Source: Pseudomonadota bacterium (GTDB lineage Bacteria; Pseudomonadota; Alphaproteobacteria; Acetobacterales; Acetobacteraceae). Taken from it: a DNA stretch of 5,343 nucleotides. Location: contig JAKBCJ010000348.1 in NCBI GenBank assembly GCA_021807975.1, forward strand, positions 1 to 5,343, in the 5' to 3' direction. A model generated the notes under the pieces. It ran no database searches. It was given only the letters and a program-made list of their open reading frames with translations, and was not told where the DNA came from. This document shows, piece after piece, positions 1 to 5,343 of this stretch. Positions within the stretch are counted from its first letter, which is position 1. Every line of letters starts with the position of its first letter. The position numbers and the translations under genes are program-made.

Positions 1-887
1 CCGTTGGAGATGAACCTCGCGGTCAGGTCCACATCGCCGGGAGCGATCATTTCCCCCGACAAGGTCGGTGCTGCCCCGGGCGGCGCCACGAAACCGATCG
101 CCGGCACCCCGATGCCGCGCCCGGCGGCCGCGTCGTCCGCCGCGATGCCCATGACGACGGCAGCGGCGCGGCGGATACGTTGCAGCCGGTCCAGCAATAC
201 CGAGTCGGCATCCAGCGCCTCCGGCAGTTCGGTCCCCGTCAGTCCCAGATCGCTGGCTCGGACGAACACGCAGGCAGCCGCGGCGTCGATCATCGACACC
301 TCGATCGCACCAACCCCGGCCACGTCCAGACGGTCCATGGCATTCCCCGTCGGCAGCAATTTGCCCGTGATGGCACCGCCCGGCGACAGGAAATCCAGTC
401 GTACCGGGGCACCGGTCCCGGCCACGCCGGGGATCGCCATCGTGCCGTCCACCGCCGCCCTGCCATCCACCAGCGGGAACGTGGACCGGATGATCTTCCC
501 GGTGTTGGTATTGAAGATACGCACCACCGCGGTATCGCCGTCCGTGCGGACCAGCCCCTCATCCACCGCGAACGGCCCCACCGCCGAGGACATATTGCCG
601 CAGTTGCCCCGGTAATCGACGGCCGCCTCGCGGATTTGCACCTGGGCAAAAGTATAGTCCACATCGGCATCGGGCCGTTCCGATGGCGACAGGATACAGA
701 CCTTCGATAATGAGGAGATACCGCCGCCCATGCCGTTCAACTGCCGCCCGTGCGGATCGGGGCTGCCCATGGCCGCCAGGAAAATCGGATCCCACCCCCC
801 GCGCTCCGGCAAATCCCGCCGATGAAACATCACCGCTCGGCTGGTTCCGCCACGCATGAAGACAGCGGGAAGGGCGAGCAGCGGCAT
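1..887 (-). CDS. PrpF-family isomerase/tautomerase (2-methylaconitate isomerase / 4-oxalomesaconate tautomerase type), C-terminus cut by window edge
   Basis: I translated this frame by hand: 295 complete codons run from the ATG at 887 off the left edge without a stop. The N-terminus carries the family signature MRGGTS at residues 11-16, followed by MGGG at 53-56, SSLSK ending at Lys62, and GNCGN at 94-98 with Cys96. PrpF proteins fold like diaminopimelate epimerase and move a proton or double bond in small unsaturated tricarboxylates. In Shewanella PrpF the key residues are, from memory, Lys73 and Cys107; the 34-residue spacing is the same here, so the enzyme is probably active. Family members are usually about 350-400 residues, so some 60-100 residues are missing. 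The protein should be soluble and cytoplasmic; no signal peptide or membrane segment is seen. ATG 887 is preferred because GGAG lies 8 bases upstream; an in-frame GTG three codons earlier would sit directly against that GGAG. The gene begins 34 bases after the flippase stop, on the same strand. The exact substrate cannot be told: methylaconitate, oxalomesaconate or another compound. Confidence 0.92.
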   Translation of the reverse strand, partial: MPLLALPAVFMRGGTSRAVMFHRRDLPERGGWDPIFLAAMGSPDPHGRQLNGMGGGISSLSKVCILSPSERPDADVDYTFAQVQIREAAVDYRGNCGNMSSAVGPFAVDEGLVRTDGDTAVVRIFNTNTGKIIRSTFPLVDGRAAVDGTMAIPGVAGTGAPVRLDFLSPGGAITGKLLPTGNAMDRLDVAGVGAIEVSMIDAAAACVFVRASDLGLTGTELPEALDADSVLLDRLQRIRRAAAVVMGIAADDAAAGRGIGVPAIGFVAPPGAAPTLSGEMIAPGDVDLTARFISN

Positions 888-895
888 GTCGGTCA

Positions 896-899
896 CTCC
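896..899 (-). promoter_or_regulatory. Shine-Dalgarno site of the PrpF-family gene
   Basis: The minus strand reads GGAG here, 8 bases before the ATG at 887. This spacing is good for translation and decides the start over the in-frame GTG three codons upstream. It lies in the 34-base gap after the flippase stop, so the gene can be translated independently even if it is co-transcribed. Confidence 0.6.
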
Positions 900-921
900 G
901 GTTGGGCGAGAGGCCAGGGTA

Positions 922-2169
922 TCATGCCGGCGCGCGAATGCCGAACCCCCCGGTCAACGGCCGCAGGATGCCGACCCGCAGCACGCGGGCGTTCGCCCAC
1001 ATCGCATAGGGGATGACGAGAACCTGGCTGGCGGTCCAGACCGTCACCGCCTGCCAAGGGGTCTCCGGGCGGATCAGCAGCACGCCGCCCGCGGCCAGGA
1101 TCAGGCTGCCTACGTTGGCATACAGGGTGAAGCGCACCTGCCCGGCGGCAATCAGAGCGACACCCGACGGGAAGGTCAGTGCCGACAGCGCCATCAGCCC
1201 GACCAGCGGCAGGGCGGCCTGTCCGGCCTGGACCCAGTTCGGCCCCATCAGCAGCGCGATCGCCCGGGTCAGCCCGATCGCCAGTCCGGCGCACAGCGGC
1301 ACGAACACCAGCAGGCAGCGCCGCAGCCAGAGATCCACCCGAACCAGCATCGCCTGCCGGTCGTGCTGGTGCTCCGACAATGCCGGCAGCATCAGCCGCC
1401 ACAGCGCGGTGAATGCCAGGTCCTTTACCGTATCGACCAGACGGAACGCGATATGCACCTGACCCAGTGCCGCCGCCCCGGCCGTTCCGCCAATCAGCAG
1501 GGCGAACAGCCGGTAGCGCACGATGGACACCAGGGTGGAGGCTGTCAGCGGCACGCCGACCCGCAGCAGCGCCAGGATCGATGGCCCATGCCAGCGCAAA
1601 CCCGGCCGCCATCCGCGCCCCAGCAGCAATGCCAGCGCACCGGCTGCTGAGGTCACGCCCTGCTGCCAGACCAAGGCCCGGGCACCCTCGCCGTGCAACG
1701 CTGCGGCCAGCCCGACTGCCGTCCCAAGCCCCTGGCCGATCAGGGTCCGCAGCGCCAGGTTGCGGTACGACCGCTCCCGCGTCAGCAGTCCCTGCACCGC
1801 GCCCGCCGCGCCCACCAGCGGCAACGGCATAGCGAGCAGCAGACCCATCGCGACCAGCCGCCGGTCACCGAACATGGCCGCCAGACCCCAGCCGGCCCCG
1901 GCCTGTATCGCCGCCGCGACGCATCCGACGGCGCACGATGCCCAGAACGCGCTGGACGCCATCCGGTCGTCGACAAGCGCGCATTGCACCAACGCGTCGG
2001 CGAACAGCGCGTTGACGGCGACCCAAAGCGTCACATGCACCGCGACGGCCGCCGCGCCGATCCCCAGTTCCGACGGGCCGGCCAACCGGGCGATGACGAA
2101 TGAGGAGAGGATGGACAGACAACCGGAGACAACGGCCTCCAGCCCCGACCAAAACGCGTCACGCCGCAT
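922..2169 (-). CDS. Wzx-like polysaccharide/oligosaccharide flippase (PST family, MOP superfamily)
   Basis: This 415-residue protein is mostly hydrophobic, with about 12 likely membrane segments. The N-terminal stretch (residues 7-28, then GPSELGIGAAA at 31-41) matches the usual opening of PST-type polysaccharide transporters, where an early helix is followed by a Gly/Pro-rich turn. Other family-like features are the LLTRERSYRNLALRT loop at 128-142 and the MGPNWVQAG segment at 308-316. Its length is typical for the family (about 400-500). Members work in the inner membrane and are thought to flip undecaprenyl-diphosphate-linked repeat units to the periplasmic face. The start ATG overlaps the end of the upstream membrane-protein gene by 11 bases, with no strong Shine-Dalgarno site and no earlier in-frame start found nearby, so translation is probably coupled. 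The neighbours (BY-kinase, galE) support an exopolysaccharide or capsule role. Wzx proteins diverge greatly in sequence, so the transported sugar unit cannot be read from it. Family assignment is by overall pattern, not by a diagnostic motif. Confidence 0.85.
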   Translation of the reverse strand: MRRDAFWSGLEAVVSGCLSILSSFVIARLAGPSELGIGAAAVAVHVTLWVAVNALFADALVQCALVDDRMASSAFWASCAVGCVAAAIQAGAGWGLAAMFGDRRLVAMGLLLAMPLPLVGAAGAVQGLLTRERSYRNLALRTLIGQGLGTAVGLAAALHGEGARALVWQQGVTSAAGALALLLGRGWRPGLRWHGPSILALLRVGVPLTASTLVSIVRYRLFALLIGGTAGAAALGQVHIAFRLVDTVKDLAFTALWRLMLPALSEHQHDRQAMLVRVDLWLRRCLLVFVPLCAGLAIGLTRAIALLMGPNWVQAGQAALPLVGLMALSALTFPSGVALIAAGQVRFTLYANVGSLILAAGGVLLIRPETPWQAVTVWTASQVLVIPYAMWANARVLRVGILRPLTGGFGIRAPA

Positions 2170-3517
2170 CCGGTCGCCGGAGCAAAGCGGCCAGCGTCAC
2201 CGCGGCGGCGAACGGTGCCAACCACACGATCCGGCTTTGGTAACGGTCATGCGGGGCGGACAGGGCGCCGGTGATCGCGGCACTCAGGGGCAGTGCGACC
2301 AGCACCGCCAGCAGCAGCCCGGCAGCCGGTTCCCGGCGGATCAGCGCGATGGGAAGCAGAACAACGCAGGCCGCGACGCCGCCCAGCGCCACCGCGATAT
2401 GCAGATGCGCCAGGAATGGCGGGACCGCCAGCCTGCCCGCCTGTTGCCGGGCGTCGGCATAGGCTGCTGCCTCACGGGCGGGGAAGTCGCGGGCGATCCA
2501 GGGGGAAACCTGTGCCGGCCATGGTTGCAGCCCGTCGCCGCTGGCGAACCGGCTAAGCTGCTCCCCGGCGTTGGCCAGCGCGGCGCGCAGTGCGGCGCCC
2601 GGGTTGGCGTACAGCGCCGCGCGGATGATGGCGTCCGCATCGGCCGACACTGCTTTCGGGCCGCCGGCAAGGTTCAACGGGCTGGCGTCGGTCCACAGGA
2701 ACTCGTCCGATGTCGCGGGGAACGCAGCTAGGAACGGGCACAGCCGCCAATGGGTGGCCGGGCAGCCGGTTCGCAGCGCCGCCATCCCGGGGCCGTCGTA
2801 GATGACGCGGGCCAGCAGAAAGACGTTGCCGTACGGAGAGACGGAGATGCGTCCATGCGCGGCCAGGTTCATCGAACACAAGGCAAGGATCGCCAGAACC
2901 GGCGCGGCGGCGAGGGCGAGCAGACGGCCACCCCGCCGGGACAAAGATCGCGCGGCAGCCCACAGGACCGCGATCGAGCCGAACGCCAGCGGCAGGCTGG
3001 ACTGCTGGCTCGCGATCATGAACGCTGCCAGCGCAGTCAGCACGATCCGTTCGCGTGCCGACAGCCGTTCGGGGACCACGGCCAGCAGATAAATGACCAG
3101 CATCAGCAGCGGGGTAAACACGTCCGGCATCAGTTCGGACACGGTCCAGGGCAGCCATGTCCCCACCGCCAGCAGCCCGACGCCGCCGACAAAGGCCGCC
3201 GGCTTCAGGCCGGGAAGCAGGGACCGGCAGACCAGGCGCAGGATCCACGCCGTCAGCAGCGCCTGCGCGACCACCACCGGCCAGACAGTGACCGTCCAGT
3301 GCAGCGCCAGCATGAACAGGGAGTAGAAGACCGGGCGGTCCCAGCCGGCATAGCGATGCACGGCCTGTGACAGATACGTTCCCGTATCGGCGAACACGAT
3401 CGGATAGCGGTTCCACAGCGCCGGCCACAGCAAGAATGCCGCGGCGGCCGGAACAGCAAGAACGATACGTGTGGAAATGACCGCTTCGATGGGGGCACGG
3501 CCGGTGGCGACCGTCAT
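2159..3517 (-). CDS. Unassigned polytopic membrane protein, possible GT-C glycosyltransferase or polysaccharide polymerase
   Basis: I do not recognise a named family. The 452-residue protein has about ten likely membrane segments: roughly 17-36, 64-98 (one or two), 107-125, 133-148, 157-190 (two), 199-219, 368-394, 398-418 and 430-446. A long polar stretch at about 221-367 would form one large soluble domain. After the first helix comes FADTGTYLSQA (42-52) and then DRPVFYSLF (60-68). An acidic residue plus Tyr in the first outer loop, followed by an Arg-Pro/Tyr motif, is the pattern of GT-C glycosyltransferases, which use polyprenyl-linked sugars; Asp44 would be the candidate catalytic residue. 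SELMPDVFTPL (127-137) and PHDRYQSR (422-429) are other conspicuous polar motifs. Position between galE and the flippase also fits a Wzy-type polymerase, which commonly has a large periplasmic loop. The start is the ATG at 3517: no upstream in-frame start was found, and a weak AGG lies 6 bases before it. The stop overlaps the flippase start. The coding call is secure; the function is inference. Confidence 0.87.
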   Translation of the reverse strand: MTVATGRAPIEAVISTRIVLAVPAAAAFLLWPALWNRYPIVFADTGTYLSQAVHRYAGWDRPVFYSLFMLALHWTVTVWPVVVAQALLTAWILRLVCRSLLPGLKPAAFVGGVGLLAVGTWLPWTVSELMPDVFTPLLMLVIYLLAVVPERLSARERIVLTALAAFMIASQQSSLPLAFGSIAVLWAAARSLSRRGGRLLALAAAPVLAILALCSMNLAAHGRISVSPYGNVFLLARVIYDGPGMAALRTGCPATHWRLCPFLAAFPATSDEFLWTDASPLNLAGGPKAVSADADAIIRAALYANPGAALRAALANAGEQLSRFASGDGLQPWPAQVSPWIARDFPAREAAAYADARQQAGRLAVPPFLAHLHIAVALGGVAACVVLLPIALIRREPAAGLLLAVLVALPLSAAITGALSAPHDRYQSRIVWLAPFAAAVTLAALLRRPDAA

Positions 3518-3537
3518 GACCGGCCTGCGCCCGCCAT
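3514..3537 (-). other. Possible 7-codon upstream mini-ORF overlapping the membrane-protein start
   Basis: In the 69-base gap after galE, an ATG at 3537 opens a frame encoding MAGAGRS. Its TGA overlaps the ATG of the membrane-protein gene as ATGA. Such an arrangement can couple translation of the downstream gene, which has only a weak Shine-Dalgarno site of its own. A short ORF of this kind can easily arise by chance and its own ribosome site is poor, so this is a tentative mark. Confidence 0.2.
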
Positions 3538-3586
3538 GACAGTGAAGGGCCTGGGACTTCCGTCGCGGCCGCCGACAGATGTCCGG

Positions 3587-4573
3587 TCAGTCGCCATAGC
3601 CGTCCGGATGCGATTGCCGCCAGTCGAAAGCGGTGCGGACGATGTCGTCCAGATCGGCATGCGCCGGCCGCCAGCCAGCCGCCTGCGCCCGCGCCGACGA
3701 GGCCACCAGCACCGCCGCGTCGCCCGCCCTGCGGTCCACGATCCGATGCGGGACCGTCAGCCCCGACACCCGCTCCACCGAGGCGATCACCTGCCGGACA
3801 GAGTGCCCGGCGCCATTCCCCAGGTTCCAGACCACGGGGCCATCCTTCAGCGCCTCCACCGCCAGCAGATGCGCGGTAGCCAGGTCGGAGACGTGGACAT
3901 AGTCGCGGATGCAGGTGCCGTCGGGCGTGGGATAGTCGTCGCCGAACACATCCAGCGCCGCGCGCCGCCCCAGCGCGGCGTCGATCACCAGCGGGATCAG
4001 ATGCGATTCCGGCCGGTGATCCTCGCCCAGCCGCCCGGCCGGATCGGCCCCGGCGGCGTTGAAATAGCGCAGGCAGGCCGCGCGCAGGCCATGCACCTGG
4101 CCGGCCCAGCGCAACGCCCGCTCGATCATCCACTTGCTGTCGCCATAGGCCGATTGCGGATCGATCGGCGCATCCTCGGGGATCGGATCGGCGCCATCGA
4201 CGTTGAACAGCGCGGCCGTCGAGGACAGCACGAACCGGCCGACCCCATGGCGCACGCAGGAATCGATCAGGCGAACACCGTTGGCGGCGTTGTCGAGCAG
4301 ATAACGCATCGGCATCCGCATGCTCTCGCCAACCTGCGACAGCGACGCGAAATGGAATACCGCGTCCCAGGACCCGTCGCCCATGACGGCGTCGATCGTC
4401 CCGCCATCCGACAGGTCGGCAACGACCAGTTTCACCCCGACCGGCACCGCGGCTTTGTGGCCGGTGCGAAGATTATCGATCACGGTGACCGAATCGCCCC
4501 GGTCCAGCAGGGCGGCCACCAGATGGCTGCCCACATAGCCGGCCCCACCGGTGACAAGAAAACGCTGCGGCAT
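3587..4573 (-). CDS. galE: UDP-glucose 4-epimerase GalE
   Basis: GalE interconverts UDP-glucose and UDP-galactose in the cytoplasm using bound NAD, here probably to supply UDP-galactose for the polysaccharide. The 328-residue protein is a complete extended short-chain dehydrogenase. It has the NAD-binding TGGAGYVGS at residues 8-16 and Asp33 at the end of the second strand, for the NAD ribose. The catalytic set is SST at 117-119 (Thr119 aligns with E. coli Ser124) with Tyr143 and Lys147 in YGDSK. The substrate segments are RYFNAAGADP (169-178), RDYVHVSDLA (223-232) and RRAGDAAVLVA (281-291). Leu289 aligns with the gate residue Tyr299 of E. coli GalE, where small residues such as Cys or Ser allow N-acetylated sugars; Leu is common in bacterial GalE and does not by itself settle specificity. 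Length is normal (about 325-340). The ATG lies 6 bases after the kinase stop and has a G-rich ribosome site, so the two genes are surely co-transcribed. Confidence 0.96.
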   Translation of the reverse strand: MPQRFLVTGGAGYVGSHLVAALLDRGDSVTVIDNLRTGHKAAVPVGVKLVVADLSDGGTIDAVMGDGSWDAVFHFASLSQVGESMRMPMRYLLDNAANGVRLIDSCVRHGVGRFVLSSTAALFNVDGADPIPEDAPIDPQSAYGDSKWMIERALRWAGQVHGLRAACLRYFNAAGADPAGRLGEDHRPESHLIPLVIDAALGRRAALDVFGDDYPTPDGTCIRDYVHVSDLATAHLLAVEALKDGPVVWNLGNGAGHSVRQVIASVERVSGLTVPHRIVDRRAGDAAVLVASSARAQAAGWRPAHADLDDIVRTAFDWRQSHPDGYGD

Positions 4574-4579
4574 CGAATA

Positions 4580-5343
4580 CTACCCCCGAAAATAGGCGCG
4601 GTAGCGGCGATGATACACCCCCGCGTCCGCATAACCGGATCGAAGATGCACGCGCGGATCGACCCTTGTCAGTACCGTTCCAATGACTTTCGCATGCGCA
4701 TCGTTCAGAATCTCCAGCGCCCGCAGCAGTGTCCGGGTCGGGGTAGAGCGCCAGCGCACGCACAGCAGCGTCGCGTCGGCCAGCGTGGCGGCGATGCGGG
4801 ACTCGGTCATCGCCTCCACCGGGGGCGAGTCCAGCAGGATCAGGTCGAAATGCTCGCGCGCCTCGGCCAGGAGTTGGCGCATCTCGTCGGACAGGAACAG
4901 CGCCAGGATATCGGGGGCTGGCTTGCCCGCCGCGATGAACTTCATGCCCGTCACGGCGTCGTCCTGCATCGCGTCGCGCCATTCCGCCGCACCGCGCAGC
5001 ACGTCGGTCAGACCGGGTCCGTCATGACCGTCCAGCCGGTGGCGGAACGAAGCCTGCCGCACGTCGCATTCGATCGCCAGCACCCGCTCCCCGCCAAGTT
5101 GCGCCGACCGCCCCAGGGAAAGCGCCAGCAGGGATTTGCCCTCGGCCGGCCGGGCGGCGGCGATGGCGATGATCTGGGGGTGGTCGATATCGAGCGAGAC
5201 ACCGGCCCGAAGCGATCGGATCTGTTCGGCGAACGCGGTCAGCGGGCGCCGGGCGGCGTAATCCTGGATCCGCAAATGGCCCAATGCGCGTTTACCGACC
5301 TCGGGGATCAGCGCCAGGCACGGCACGCCGGTCAGCGCACGCA
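4580..5343 (-). CDS. C-terminal tyrosine autokinase domain of a Wzc/ExoP/GumC-type polysaccharide chain-length regulator, N-terminus outside window
   Basis: The frame is open to the right edge: the first full codons read RALTG just before the GTG at 5326, and TGVPCLALIPEV matches the internal linker normal in this family, so that GTG is an internal Val and not a start. Numbering from the first full codon, the 253-residue fragment has the EX2RX2R oligomerisation motif EQIRSLR (39-45), Walker A ARPAEGKS (63-70, Lys69), Walker A' VLAIECDVR (87-95), Walker B LILLDSPP (167-174) and a tail with four tyrosines (237, 243, 247, 250) ending YRAYFRG. This is the BY-kinase pattern; autophosphorylation of the tail tyrosines controls chain length and export with the outer-membrane channel. 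In proteobacteria the domain is usually fused to a periplasmic Wzz domain with two membrane helices, expected beyond the edge. The Walker A' has Glu91 where Asp is usual. The TAG stop is 6 bases before galE. A separate CapB/CpsD-like kinase is less likely, because the open frame continues upstream with linker-like sequence. Confidence 0.93.
   Translation of the reverse strand, partial: RALTGVPCLALIPEVGKRALGHLRIQDYAARRPLTAFAEQIRSLRAGVSLDIDHPQIIAIAAARPAEGKSLLALSLGRSAQLGGERVLAIECDVRQASFRHRLDGHDGPGLTDVLRGAAEWRDAMQDDAVTGMKFIAAGKPAPDILALFLSDEMRQLLAEAREHFDLILLDSPPVEAMTESRIAATLADATLLCVRWRSTPTRTLLRALEILNDAHAKVIGTVLTRVDPRVHLRSGYADAGVYHRRYRAYFRG
4583..4587 (-). promoter_or_regulatory. Shine-Dalgarno-like GGGGG before galE
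   Basis: The minus strand has five G residues 9 bases before the galE ATG, lying within the last codons of the kinase gene. It can pair with the anti-Shine-Dalgarno CCUCC through one G-U wobble, and no better purine stretch is nearby. Confidence 0.45.

Noticed and set aside
4..615. 203-codon plus-strand open frame at the left edge, and shorter minus-strand frames at 290-670 and 559-795
   Set aside because: They are shadows of the PrpF-family gene, which is read in the third minus-strand frame from 887 to the edge and carries the real conserved motifs.
888..921. Possible terminator or promoter between the flippase and the PrpF-family gene
   Set aside because: The 34 bases show no hairpin with a T-run and no recognisable -35/-10 pair; only the GGAG ribosome site is supported.
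856..1650. 264-codon plus-strand open frame rich in Gln, Arg and His
   Set aside because: It is antisense to the 3' half of the flippase gene and the start of the PrpF-family gene; low-complexity composition and no recognisable domain.
1523..2731. 402-codon open frame on the plus strand, antisense to the flippase and membrane-protein genes
   Set aside because: Its translation is Ser/Arg/Pro/Gln-rich with no family motif, and it spans the junction of two well-supported minus-strand genes. Long antisense frames are expected in GC-rich DNA because stops are rare opposite biased codons.
3562..3586. Possible intrinsic terminator after galE
   Set aside because: The inverted repeats are imperfect with almost no loop, and no T-run follows on the minus strand, so intrinsic termination is not supported.
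2553..4133. 526-codon open frame on the minus strand crossing galE and the membrane-protein gene
   Set aside because: It is out of frame with GalE, whose catalytic and NAD motifs are complete, and its Gly/Arg/Ala-rich product is typical of shifted-frame reading of GC-rich genes.
5324..5326. GTG as a start codon of a short stand-alone kinase
   Set aside because: The frame stays open to the window edge and the residues before it (RALTG) continue the linker sequence normal for the internal part of Wzc/GumC-type proteins.

Overview
This is a high-GC window in which all five recognisable genes lie on the minus strand, closely packed, so it reads from right to left as one probable operon or operon segment. 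The gene content and protein styles (a proteobacterial BY-kinase C-terminus, a GalE of the alphaproteobacterial type, GC-rich codon use with long antisense open frames) suggest an alphaproteobacterium. An acetic-acid-bacterium relative (Acetobacteraceae) is my best guess, but it is made from protein flavour only.

Layout in transcription order: (1) 5343-4580, the C-terminal tyrosine-autokinase domain of a Wzc/ExoP/GumC-type chain-length regulator, cut by the right edge; (2) 4573-3587, galE, UDP-glucose 4-epimerase, complete; (3) 3517-2159, a polytopic membrane protein with no family name I can assign, which looks like a GT-C type glycosyltransferase or a polymerase; (4) 2169-922, a Wzx-like polysaccharide/lipid-linked oligosaccharide flippase, overlapping gene 3 by 11 bases; (5) 887-1, a PrpF-family isomerase/tautomerase, cut by the left edge. 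Gaps are 6, 69, -11 and 34 bases. No convincing intrinsic terminator or promoter was seen between the genes, and no tRNA, rRNA, CRISPR array, insertion sequence or long repeat was found.

Genes 1 to 4 make sense together as part of a Wzx/Wzy-type exopolysaccharide or capsule locus. GalE would supply UDP-galactose, the flippase would move undecaprenyl-linked repeat units across the inner membrane, the membrane protein might add a sugar or polymerise on the outer face, and the BY-kinase would control chain length and export. The initiating glycosyltransferase, cytoplasmic glycosyltransferases and outer-membrane channel are not in the window.

The odd element is the PrpF-family gene. It has its catalytic Lys/Cys pair and sits 34 bases downstream of the flippase on the same strand, with no methylcitrate-cycle or gallate-pathway gene in view. 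The unassigned membrane protein and the PrpF association are the two points most worth following. Otherwise this looks like an ordinary polysaccharide locus, and I see no clear evidence of a new kind of system.
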